Assembly: GCF_017916325.1 (NCBI RefSeq)
Contig: NC_090171.1
Coordinates: 1,281,501-1,345,500, forward strand
From: Leishmania martiniquensis
Lineage: Eukaryota > Euglenozoa > Kinetoplastea > Trypanosomatida > Trypanosomatidae
Length of the DNA: 64,000 nucleotides
Reading direction: 5' to 3'
How positions within the stretch are numbered: the first letter of the stretch is position 1; the number at the start of each line of letters is the position of its first letter. The translations under genes and the position numbers were made by a program. Under the pieces are notes generated by a model that saw nothing but the letters and a program-made list of their open reading frames with translations, was not told where the DNA came from and did not search any database. This document shows, one piece after another, positions 10,273-20,400 of the stretch.

Positions 10273-11709
10273 TCACGGCCACGGCGAGTGAGCGTTTTTC
10301 GCCTCAGCATCCTGCTGCTTCGTCACCGATAAAACGGCGATGTGATTGTGGTTCGGTGTTGGTGACGCATTTGGTACCGAAGGAGCGCACCAACCTTCCT
10401 TCTGCTGCGGGGGATTGCTCGCAAAAGGCGGCGGCTGGTGGGCCTGGGGTGCCGTCCCACTCGCAGAGGGATAAGGGTTGGCGCTCGAAGCGGCGCTGTT
10501 GAAGTTGTAGCCTTGTGGTTGTGTCGGGGCAGAGTACGGAGCCGCTGGTCCAGATGTTCCGAAGATTCCCATTATGCCCTGCTGTGGCTGTTGTAGCTGT
10601 GCCGGTGCTGGCTGACCCCATGTGAACGGCTGCTGCTGCTGCTGGTTCTGAGGTGCATTCGCCGCTGGTGCGGAGGGAGCGGCAAGGTCAAACTTTGATG
10701 CTTGGTCTCCCGCAAATGGTGCGTGCGCTGTTGGACCACTTGCAGTGTATGGCATCGGCTGCTGCTGCTGGTAAGTCAGGTGTGAGAACTGCAGCTGATG
10801 GGGTGCCATCATGCTGCTTGGGAGGCCTTGGGTGAAGTTATACGTGATGCCACCAGTATGATAGCCCATCGGCTGCTGCTGTTGTGGGTGAAAGACGCCT
10901 TGTACGCCAGCAGGCTGCACCGCTGGCGGCGGCACTCCAGCAAATAAGTCGCCCACGATGCTGGCTACCGTTGATGGCTGCTGCGGCGCCGGTGGGGCTG
11001 CAGCGCGCGAAGCAGCCATTAATGATGCTTCGGCTGGCGCGGAGTGCGCTGCAGACTGCGGCATCTGCGGAGACTGAACCGGCGCAGCGAAGAGACTGTC
11101 GAAGACGTCGTCTTGCGGCGGCCGCGCGGGTGGGGCCGGGGAAATCGGTGGTGGTGGTGTTGCCGCCCAGCTGGGCGGCGCCGGGGTCGCCGCAGCGGAG
11201 GCGGACCCAGACATCGCCGTGCGCGCCTCCGGAGCTGGAGGGAGGGCGGACGCGGCAGGATTCGTCTCGGTCTTTGTCGGCAACCCCTGCAGAGGTTGCT
11301 CACTGGGGTGCTCCCATGATTTTCTCAAGGCGGAGAACTCCTGTGCATCCCAATACCGCCGCTCCTCGAAAACGACGCGCACGTGGCTCTTCAGCGCCAT
11401 TACATCACCGGAGGACGGGAGCTGGTCATGAAAGGTGCTAAGCCACACCTTGCGGCCCCGGTCATTACCGGAAACGGAGAAACGCGCAATCTCTTCGTCT
11501 GTGAACTCGCTCATTGTGATTCCCTTCACTTTGTGCTGGAAGGAGCGATGCACAGCGCTGCAGCCGGAGCAGACGAGAATTCCAAAATCGGACACCACGT
11601 AGAGCGGACCTCGCATACCGCAATCAAAACAGCTCCTGTTGCCGCCATTCTGGCTGAGCTTCCGCAGCATATCCTTGTGCCGCTCAGATTTGCGCTGGCG
11701 AATGTTCAT
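10273..11709 (-). CDS. ArfGAP-domain protein with Gln/Pro-rich tail
   Basis: The 478-residue protein starts at the ATG 11707-11709. Residues ~10-130 form an ArfGAP domain that stimulates GTP hydrolysis on ARF GTPases at Golgi or endosomal membranes. The zinc finger is CFDC-x16-CSGC (spacing C-x2-C-x16-C-x2-C) and is followed by AVHRSF, whose arginine is the catalytic finger. The remaining ~340 residues are low complexity: Pro/Ala-rich segments, several Gln runs of 4-5 and an NPYP motif. Such tails in AGFG and other ArfGAPs bind coat or adaptor proteins, so a role in vesicle formation is likely, but the tail gives no specific partner. The domain assignment is certain; the subfamily is not. Confidence 0.92.
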   Translation of the reverse strand: MNIRQRKSERHKDMLRKLSQNGGNRSCFDCGMRGPLYVVSDFGILVCSGCSAVHRSFQHKVKGITMSEFTDEEIARFSVSGNDRGRKVWLSTFHDQLPSSGDVMALKSHVRVVFEERRYWDAQEFSALRKSWEHPSEQPLQGLPTKTETNPAASALPPAPEARTAMSGSASAAATPAPPSWAATPPPPISPAPPARPPQDDVFDSLFAAPVQSPQMPQSAAHSAPAEASLMAASRAAAPPAPQQPSTVASIVGDLFAGVPPPAVQPAGVQGVFHPQQQQPMGYHTGGITYNFTQGLPSSMMAPHQLQFSHLTYQQQQPMPYTASGPTAHAPFAGDQASKFDLAAPSAPAANAPQNQQQQQPFTWGQPAPAQLQQPQQGIMGIFGTSGPAAPYSAPTQPQGYNFNSAASSANPYPSASGTAPQAHQPPPFASNPPQQKEGWCAPSVPNASPTPNHNHIAVLSVTKQQDAEAKNAHSPWP

Positions 11710-12559
11710 CTTCGCTCGCTACGGCACGGTGGCTTTCCTTCTCTCCTCAGCGTTGCGTGCGCAGGCCCCTCTGCTCCGCCAGAGACGCCCCGGCACCGAC
11801 CTTGCCAAAGCCGAGGGAGCAAAAAAAATGTGTGTGTGTGTGCTCGTGGGTGCGAGGGTGTCGATAAGGCTGAGGAGGATGACGACGGCGGCTGATAGTC
11901 GTCCTGTTCTAAGTCTTAGTGCCTGCACTTTACTGAGAGGACGAGGAATGCTGATCGGTGAGGGCGCCCGGAGAGGCTGTCGCACGAGGTGAGGAGAAGG
12001 GAAGCAGGGGTTAAAGGGGAAGGGTAGAGATGCGAGTGCCTGTGCTGCCGTTGAAGTGGGCACAGTCAGCGGGAGGGATCGTAAAGTGGTCTGTAGTCTG
12101 TGCTAAATAGATCTGCAGCAACACAAAGAGCCAGGGGCAGCTTTCATGGGGGTGTGCAGCAGCGCGTGACGCCCGCGGGAACGGTTCCTCGATGCTGGTC
12201 AAGCATCCGTCACCGAGAGCACGTTCCTCGAAGAGAAGACAAGAAGGCTGCCAGGGACGAGCGGGCTTCGAGACGCGCCACACGACAGACGAAAAAAAAT
12301 GCCCACGACATTGATGGGAAGCTGCAGAGTCACATACTAGCTTCCTCCTCCCCCCTTCCCTCCTCCCACGCACACATGCACACGCAAAAGTAGTGCGGCT
12401 ACCGAAGTAGTCGCATGCATGCACAGCCCATTGGGGGGGGAGGGGGCGGCGAGGCAGGAGAGGAGAAGAGGATCGATGCTGCCTTCGCTGCTCGCTGCAC
12501 TGCCTTGTGCCTACACCGCGCGTGAGATAAGCACGAACGTGAAGGGGGCGAGTGCGTTC
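11710..12559. other. Intergenic region between tubulin cofactor C and ArfGAP
   Basis: It contains the TBCC 3' UTR and ArfGAP 5' UTR. An A8 plus TG run at 11821-11842 gives a T-rich pyrimidine tract on the transcribed strand. GC-rich and simple sequence fills the rest; no gene seen. Confidence 0.6.
11801..11802 (-). promoter_or_regulatory. Predicted spliced-leader acceptor (AG) for the ArfGAP gene
   Basis: On the minus strand a pyrimidine/T-rich tract (opposite the A8 run near 11821-11828 and the purines before it) is followed by the first AG here. This would leave a 5' UTR of about 90 bases before the ATG at 11709. Prediction from pattern only. Confidence 0.4.
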
Positions 12560-13615
12560 CTACCGTGTATGCGTATAGGTGTGCGTGTCTGACCGCTGCT
12601 CCATTACTCCATCGGCTGCAGCAGCGGTGAGGTGGGCAGAGGAGAACGAGGGACGTGTTGCGGGGCCAAAAGCGTTACTGCTCACCTGTTCTTCCTCTTT
12701 GGTGAGAACACGCCAGTGAGGACTCGCGCTCTTCTTTACCCATTGAAAGTCGTCCACCTTGATATAGTTCTGCTCCGTTCGCGCCGTATCTTCGATTTCG
12801 CCGACGCAACGCACCCACTCCGCGTGCGTGGCATACGTCTTCCCATCCTCGGTGCTGGAGCCAAGCAGGCCCACCCAGCACCGATACGGTCCGAAGCGCA
12901 TCGCTGCACATGCCTCAATGATGGGAGTAGACGCGCACCACGCGTAGAGATCGAGGTGGGTGCAGTCCTTCAGTCGCAGTTGATGGCAGGCCACGTAAAC
13001 ACGACAGTTCGCGCAGCCTGATAGAAAGACGGACCCGGCAATGGGAAGGCAGTAGATGGCGCAATCCACGCAGTCTTTGATGAAGACGCTCCTCGAGTGG
13101 TTGATGAATAGGTCAGTGCCCGTAAACGGTCCGTAGATATTGCCACAGCCAATGATGCCGCCAACGGTCTCTGCAACTCGCTTGTCAGCCATCGCTGTCA
13201 CTTCTTTGGTATTGGATGTGCCCTTCGGGGGTAAAGAGGGGGTGGCTAGTCCAGCATCTGGCGTCGGCTTCGACTTGAGGCGCGAGGAGAACTTGAACTT
13301 CTTTGGCGCTGAGCTGCTACGCTTTTCATCGACGAGCTGCTGCAGACGAGCAAGAATGACGTTTGCCTTTGCCATCTCGTGCGCGGTAAGAGAGATGCTG
13401 TTGGATGTGTCCTGTACGAGCGTTCGTAGTGCGTCGATGCGCTGCTGCGACTCTGCCAAGTTGCCCTCCAAAAGGAGCTGAGAGACCTGCGTTTCTAGCA
13501 GCTCGGCCTCCGCCTCGAATTGCTGGCGCTGCGCCGTGATGGCCACAGTTTCTTTCGAGCGCAGCCGTCGCTGCTCCTCACGCTCTTGCCGTAGCTTTAG
13601 AAACTTCTCTTCCAT
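12560..13615 (-). CDS. Tubulin-binding cofactor C (TBCC, C-CAP domain)
   Basis: TBCC acts with cofactors D and E as a GTPase activator on tubulin during folding of the alpha/beta dimer. The protein has 351 residues from the ATG at 13613-13615; the upstream extension starts only with TTG. Residues ~1-100 are a charged coiled coil, as in the TBCC spectrin-like N-terminal domain. Residues ~145-310 form the C-CAP beta-helix, with GRSVFIKDCVDC-type repeats (here HSRSVFIKDCVDC), VYVACHQLRLKDC and DDFQWVKKSASPHWRVL. The Arg in HQLRLKDC aligns with the catalytic arginine finger of TBCC and RP2, so GAP activity is likely. The last residues (SDTHTYTHTR) are encoded by a CA-type repeat, suggesting that the tail grew out of a microsatellite. 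Confidence 0.9.
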   Translation of the reverse strand: MEEKFLKLRQEREEQRRLRSKETVAITAQRQQFEAEAELLETQVSQLLLEGNLAESQQRIDALRTLVQDTSNSISLTAHEMAKANVILARLQQLVDEKRSSSAPKKFKFSSRLKSKPTPDAGLATPSLPPKGTSNTKEVTAMADKRVAETVGGIIGCGNIYGPFTGTDLFINHSRSVFIKDCVDCAIYCLPIAGSVFLSGCANCRVYVACHQLRLKDCTHLDLYAWCASTPIIEACAAMRFGPYRCWVGLLGSSTEDGKTYATHAEWVRCVGEIEDTARTEQNYIKVDDFQWVKKSASPHWRVLTKEEEQVSSNAFGPATRPSFSSAHLTAAAADGVMEQRSDTHTYTHTR

Positions 13616-14361
13616 CGCGCTACAGCACTTGCTCTGCGTAGATGCCAATTAGAGAGGAAAGGCGTGTCGCTGCCTTGAACAGATGGCGGCGAGCAGAGGT
13701 GCGTAGGAGGGGAGAGGTAAAGGAGAAAGGGGGCGAGGAAGAGATGCACACAGCCAGTGTCGACATCCACGTTCATTCCTGTGGGCGCGCGCGGAGGCAG
13801 ACACCAAGGGGAAGAGAGTGAAGGGTGTCGCACCTCGTCGCAAAGAAGCAATGCTGCCCAACATACTTGGAACCTGCACATGCACAAGTGTGTGTACGTG
13901 TTCCTGTGCGGCACTGGCCGATGCTCGAGACGTTGCATACAGTTGAGCATCATCTCTCTCTCCAGTGATAATGGACAGACGGCGAAAGAGCAGACCCCCT
14001 CTCTCTCTCCCCTCCCCCGCAACAGACACAGACACACACTGCGTTAAAGGCGCCTGATACGCCCCAACTCTTTCGATTTACAGGAACGAGGCATCATCTG
14101 CGCAGACGATATTAGCACTCCCTGTGGGTCCCATATGCCACCCGAAGGATGCCTGCCCAGCGTACCAGAGAGGGGGGTAAGAGGGGAGCGGAGGAGAGGT
14201 CACCGTCATGCGCCTGACCAGCGGGTAAGACAAAAAGACTTTGCCTACCACCGCGCTTCACGCAAACACATCGATCGCTTCTAGTAGTTGTCGCCCTCTC
14301 TATCCCCGCCGCTCAGCACCTCTTTCCTCTTCACGCAGCAGCACCTTCTTCTCTTCCCATC
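13616..14361. other. Intergenic region between the ZNG1-like gene and TBCC
   Basis: It contains the 3' UTR of the ZNG1-like gene and the TBCC 5' UTR. A purine tract at 13690-13745 is a candidate pyrimidine tract for TBCC trans-splicing. No gene seen. Confidence 0.6.
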
Positions 14362-15432
14362 TTACGCCTTCTCGTTCGCTCCCTCTTCTGGTAACCGCGG
14401 AGTCGCCTTCAGGTACTTCGAAAAGATGCCCCGCAGCTTCCCCTCGTCCAGTTTCTTGCCGAGCACTAACGCGCGCGTGCAGCCAAGCGGCACACTCTGC
14501 CCTACCATCGGTTTTACATCAAAGAGGTCACCAATGCTCTGGAGCTGCAGGAGGCTGTATTGCCCATTCTCGTAGCACCATATCGCGGCCTTGCACCGCA
14601 CCACCTCGAAGCCGTACTCCGCGCACCGGTACAAGAGGTCACTGCCGATGGCATCCACGTCGCGCTGCGAGCTGACGGCGAGGGGGTGCTCCGCATCAAA
14701 GAACTCCAGCGACACCGCCGTAATGGAGGAGTGATGGTGGTCGTGAAGATGCACGAGTTCGGCTGCCGCACGAGTTGTATCGATAAACAGAATGTCCTGC
14801 AGGTTGGGCACGCGCGAGTGATCACTATGGATTACCGGAGCCACAGGGTTGATGTCCCGCACTGCCGAAAAGGCCGCCTCCTGCTGCGCTACGGAGGCGA
14901 TGTCACATTTGTTGAGCACCACCTTATCGGCCATCAGAATCTGCCGCTCCGCTTCCCGCTTGACGTCGTGGTCGTGCAGATATTTGCAAATGTTCACCGC
15001 GTCGACCAGGGTGACGATGCCGGACAAGTACAGGGAGCCACAGAGCGGCGCGTCTTGCCAGAACATCGCAGCGATCGGGCCCGGATCGGCAAGTCCTGAC
15101 GTTTCCACAAGAATCAGGTCGAACGTGCCTCTGCGCTGCATCAGTGACTCCAGGGCTTTGACCGCCTGCGTCTGGGCGGTGCAACACATGCACCCATTGT
15201 TCAGTTCAAGCCACTCATCGTCTGGCTTCTCGGAGCTCTTCAGCGTCAAGCCCTTCTCGATGGTCTTGCCGAACTCAAGTTCATTCACGATGACGGCTAT
15301 GCGCATGTTATGATTCGCTGAGAGAACGTAATGCAACAGCGTTGTCTTGCCACTGCCGAGGAACCCTGTGAGAACGGTCACCGGCACGCGGGCTGAGACG
15401 AGCTCTGGACATTCATCGTCGCTACTCATCAT
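14362..15432 (-). CDS. ZNG1-type zinc-transfer GTPase (COG0523/CobW family)
   Basis: The 356-residue protein starts with two ATGs at 15427-15432. It has the full COG0523 set: P-loop GFLGSGKTT (residues 23-31), metal-binding GCMCC (C81, C83, C84), ETSGLADPGP switch region (from 110) and NKCD guanine specificity motif (174-177). A CobW C-terminal domain follows (about 240-345). Before the P-loop, residues 8-12 read CPELV. In human ZNG1 this N-terminal motif docks onto the zinc finger of methionine aminopeptidase METAP1, to which ZNG1 delivers zinc. The motif strongly suggests the same client here. A histidine-rich stretch (HLHDHHHSS, about 228-236) may add metal binding. It acts in the cytosol. 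Confidence 0.92.
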   Translation of the reverse strand: MMSSDDECPELVSARVPVTVLTGFLGSGKTTLLHYVLSANHNMRIAVIVNELEFGKTIEKGLTLKSSEKPDDEWLELNNGCMCCTAQTQAVKALESLMQRRGTFDLILVETSGLADPGPIAAMFWQDAPLCGSLYLSGIVTLVDAVNICKYLHDHDVKREAERQILMADKVVLNKCDIASVAQQEAAFSAVRDINPVAPVIHSDHSRVPNLQDILFIDTTRAAAELVHLHDHHHSSITAVSLEFFDAEHPLAVSSQRDVDAIGSDLLYRCAEYGFEVVRCKAAIWCYENGQYSLLQLQSIGDLFDVKPMVGQSVPLGCTRALVLGKKLDEGKLRGIFSKYLKATPRLPEEGANEKA

Positions 15433-17425
15433 GCCCCAAGAGGAAGTCGGGTGGGAGGTTCAGGCAACGCCGTGAGAACCATCTAAGCGAAAGGTACTTC
15501 TCGAAGAAACGGCGAGGTAGGAGGGGAGGGCGTGAGGAAGCTGAGTAAGCCTGGGACATTTAGGCCACAGGAAAGCCGAGGAAGCAGAGGGGCGGGGGTG
15601 GGACTGGGGTGAATGGTAAACCGTTGCGGAGCCCGATCTCAACCGTTGCTGCACTGTTGGCGCTTGCTCGTCGGACCGGAAGCCACGAGACGTTTCTATT
15701 TTCCCAGGAGGCAGTTTGGTGTAGAGAGTTACGTGAAGGGCGAGGAAATGCTCCGAGACTCAGTAGCTGCTCTGCCCGCGAGACGGTGAGGAAGGCGTTA
15801 GTGCAGGTGACACCGCAGTACACTCTTTTCCACAGCCATCCACTCCCTCCGCTTCTCTCGCCGTCTTTTTCAGCTCCACCGGGGAGGGGGGAGAGAGAGG
15901 GATAGAGAGGGGTGGTGGTGGTAAGCAGACCGAACCCCTAAAGAAGGCCTCCTGGCTGGCGGGGGTTGCATTGCAGACGCTCGCATACGAACTGATTGGC
16001 AGAGGTTAGTCACATGATCGGGCGGAGAGAGGTGCAGGGATAAAAAGAGTTCCATGGAGACAGCCGGCGCACCTGCCGGCCGCACGCGCTACACAGTATC
16101 CCTCCACATGGAGGAGAGCGGATGGCACGGCGTCTCGCCACGATCGCGCACCTCACCTTTACCCGAAACAACGGAAGTCGCAGCGCTGGGGGCGTTATTT
16201 GACAATGCACACTCAACTTTCTTTTTGTTGGAAAAAACGTACGCATGCACCAGCAGTGCTCGCAAAATGGGCGCCAGGCATGTTCGTGCGCCGCCTCGAG
16301 CGCTTCCGCACGCAGTGGTGGCGGGGGCTCTGTCTGCGCAATTCCTTCGCAGACAGCGCCGTCCATCAAAGGGCCTTACCTGCTAGTGCGCCTGCTTCCT
16401 AGAAAACAGGGACTGGTAGGCTGCACAGCGAGCCACTGATGGACACGAGATACATATAGAAGAGTAACAGTGATATTAAGAACATACATGGCTGACGAGA
16501 ACGAAAGGATGCTGAATGTTGAAGAAGCCACCGAGCTGGAGCAACGGGTACGGCAGCGAATCAACTAGTCAGGGAGAAGAAAAAATATATATATGACTGC
16601 GTCCGTGTGTGTGTGTGTGTGGGGAGAGTAGTATTGGGTGCCGTGTTGCGGCACAGGCGCCCCGTCTTTATGAAGGAAAAGCAAACACACACACACACGT
16701 ATATGCACATGGTGCAGAGCGACGGCGAAACATCGAGCAAAAACTCAGAGTTTCCATCACACTCGATCAGATCGTTCGCTTCAGTTTCTTTTGTTGTTTT
16801 TCTTTGGTGTTCTCATTCGTGGGAGGGGTGAGGGGGGTGACGATGGCGACCGCGCATTGAGTACATCAACGGAGGGGGAGGGGATTCACCTTGCCCTCCC
16901 TCCCCAACGCTTGTATAAATAAATAAATAAATATATATATATGTACTGCTCTCCTCTTTTTAGGTCGTTCCCTCTCTCTTTGAATTCGAGTGGTCTAATG
17001 ACGTTGATGACGACACACACACACACACACGCGTCGACAATGGCGCCCACGAGGGACTTTACCCTCTTCAGATACCGGGGAGACAAGAGCGAGCAAAATG
17101 TTATGGAAGAAATCGAAGTGCTCGTTGGAAGCACCGACAATCAGCTTCACCGAGACGCTTTTAGGCGCTTGGCGCGTAAGTGTGAACCCTGACGGACCGA
17201 CCAACGTATAAACATCGATGCATCAGCTGGAGAGAGCGCTCTGGTACGCCTGACAGACACACGCCTGCACAGCAGCCTCGCACTGCCATGTTGAAGGCTT
17301 AATGAGCATGAAAGGAAGTTGATGGAGGCCCGACCAAGTAGTGAAAGGCCGGTGGTGGCGGTGGGGGGTGGGGCAACGCAAGACAACCCCATCTCGCACA
17401 TATGCATGTCAGCATCAAGAAAAGC
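15433..17425. other. 2 kb non-coding region downstream of the adenylate cyclase gene
   Basis: It contains the cyclase 3' UTR and the ZNG1-like 5' UTR. There are a TG run at 16602-16620, an AAAT/TA repeat at 16913-16943, an AC repeat at 17012-17031, and purine tracts near 15880-15925. Short plus-strand frames at 16488-16568 (26 codons) and 17040-17192 (50 codons) read like soluble protein. Their third-position GC is lower than in the real genes here, so I do not call them as genes. Confidence 0.5.
16913..16943. repeat. AAAT / TA microsatellite
   Basis: A short run of AAAT units followed by TA units, in the 3' non-coding region of the adenylate cyclase gene. Confidence 0.85.
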
Positions 17426-20400
17426 CTAAGGAAACTCAAGCTGCCGCTGCTCCCTTTCGCTGAACAGCGTTGTGCTGTACCGCATGCGGTACCCGCTGAC
17501 ATCTCCCGTCAGCAGCACCTGCGTTCCAAGGGGTGGCACGAGCAGTTCACCTTCGTACCAGCCTGTGCACGCCTCCTGCGTGACTCTTCCGGCAAGACTT
17601 GGGCCCCACTCCACTGCGCTGTTGCGGCCCACAGAGAAGTGGACATGCATGTCGATGTTAGTCGTGTCATTGTAGAACGCCCACTGCTTTGCCTTCTTGT
17701 CGATGACGCGGAACAGCAATCCGTTACCCTCCTGAAAGCAGGGGCTCACTTCATCGCCGCTGACACTTGGGGCGCCGTTCAGGAACAATGCCGTCATCGC
17801 ACGATCCTCGCCCGCCGACTTCTCATCGCAACACAGCCCACTGCTGCTTTGCAACGCCAGCAGATCGCTCTTGCCTATCACCAACACCATGGCGTTCTCC
17901 GAGCTCTCTTGGTCGTCCGGCTTCTCCCCAGAGACGCTATTTGATATGCTGCATCGACGCCTCATCTTCACTGCAGCCGGCGACTCGACTGCGGCATCTC
18001 GTTTTCTCTTCATCTCTCGCGCTTCGTCCTTGCTCTCTGTTGCGGGCGCAGATGCAATCATGCTTCTCTCTTGCATCCTGTGGCGGAAGTCGATAACGGC
18101 CGATGTGCGCGTCGCCACCATAATCATCAAGGACTGCGCGTACGCTTCCTTGGACGTGAACCTGCAACGCGGAGGATTCGACAAGCTAAGGAACTTGCAC
18201 GCCTTTAGGAGACACTTAATCTTCTGCTCGCTCGTGTACGCGCTGAAGTACACGTCCAGCACCTCCACTACAGGTTTGAGGCACTCCGGTTCCGTGGTGG
18301 AGACCTCCTCCTTTTCCAAACACATCGGCCTATCCTCTCCTGAGCTGGGGACGCTGCCGGTGCCAGTACCCGCAGCGATGGGCGCCAGCGGGTTCGCGCT
18401 GACACCACTTGCTTTTGAAGGAAAGACGCGCCCAGGCACTGTGCACATTTCGTACATCTCGATTGGTTCCGCCACACCACGTAGCTGGTGTGCGCCGAGG
18501 GCAAGCAGCTGGATGCTCTTCTGCTCTTCCTCGGTGAGCGCTTCTACCACGCTCGAGGTGCAGATGACTTGTCCACCGCAGCTGATGCTCTCTGTACGCG
18601 CGGCGATGTTGACGGTGTTGCCATAGTAGTCGTAGCCTTTGGTCACCTCATCGAAGCGCACTTCTGCCAGACCGCGGTGGATACCAGCACGAACGCGGAG
18701 ACCGTTCCATGGGCTCGTCTTGCAGTCATCGAGGGCGGTATCGCTTCTCGGCTTTCCGAGCAGTGCGTAAGCCTCATCTATCGCGGCTGATCCCCAGTCG
18801 GCCTGATAGAGCGCCAACTCCAGGTCGCGCGCGAGCTGCATGGCCACAAAAGGCTCCTTGCAGGCGATCATGAAGGAGTCGCCAATCGTCTTGACCTCGT
18901 AGCACTTGTACTTTATAATCAGCTGGCGAGCCAGCTTGTGATGCAGCGCCACCGCGAACGCCATAGCCTGAGGCGCCGTCGACCATAGCGCCGTGCTGCT
19001 TTCGATATCCGTGAAAATTAGCGTCAAAGGCTGGCGTTCATCCTTTGGCGCGTTGCTGTTGTCGCGACTGTCACCAGAGCAGTACACACAAACGATGACA
19101 GCGACCGCGACCGCCACCGCCGCCGCGGAGAAGCAGAAAGCTGCGACAACGATGATGATGTTCTGCATTCTTCTCTCATTGCCTTCCTCGGGTGCCGTCT
19201 CCATTGTTGTGTCAGAACTGCTCTCCTCCCCCGTGGCTGTTTGGAGGTGGCCGAAGAGGTCGACAAGGTACGGCCCAGCGATGGGCTCACCATCCTTCGT
19301 GATCATGCCAGAGTAAGACCACAGGTGAATTTCGCTCGCGCCACCATTGACGACACCTGTGCACTTTACTTGCTTATCCTCCACTGAATAGGCGCACCCT
19401 GTGCGCTGGAAAGGCCCCAGTGTGAGGTCGTCAACCTGTAGGGTTGGCTGCATGTAGAGTGCATCCAAGAGCCCACCACTCGTCGGGACTTTGAGATTGT
19501 CAGTGAGTGAGCTGAGCACGCGCACGGCTAGGTAGCCCCTCATCGACGCTGGTGCGTAAAAGTCGGGCCCGAGCATCAGATCGATGAAGGATGCAGACAG
19601 CTGAGATGCCTGAGAGGCCTTCGGTGCCCAGGGCGGCAGGTTTGTAATAAACAGCAAGCGCTCGCCGAAAGAGGTTGCTTGTGATGTGAACTGGGCTCGA
19701 ACAGCCCCATAAAACTGCGTCAATTCGTCAAAGAGAAGGAGGACACGCGCCTCGCTGTTGTCTTCCAGGTGCTTCTTCAGTGTGGCGATGTCACCTGGTA
19801 TCACACCAATCAGCACTACAAGACCGGATGCCGCAAGATCGCTAGACAACAGCGCGACATCAGCATCTAGTCGTTTAACAGATGCTATCGTGACGCCGGC
19901 GTGCGCCGTGATTCGCTTCAGCGTGTCCTGCATCTCCGTCGCTGCGTCACTGGGGATCCGCAGTACAACGTGCACGTCCATAGCAGCGGCCGACTGCACC
20001 ACCCAACCTGACATCGCACCCAGCTGTTGCTCGTTGGTCGCTGTCAGGTAGACAACGTTGCTCAGATTCTGGTAAAGAGTCGGCCGCATAAATATGGGGT
20101 CCACCAACACCTGCGACACCTGAGCGCTTTCAGTCCCGGCGGGGGTGGCTCCATATACAGCTATGGCCAATGCGCTGTCGAGTGCTGCCCCCCAGGAAGC
20201 ACTGGTTTCGACCTCCAAGGGACCCATGGTGACGCTGGTGAAGGCGGCGGAGTGCATGGCGCGTGGAACGGTGTTCTGCATCTGCGTTGTGATGTAAGTG
20301 AAGCTTTCGCCAAGGCCGTGATAACTCACGTACCCCGCCAGCACCATCTTGCCGATGCTCAACGCGACATCCGCCGCGTGGCACTCCCACGGCTTTAGCA

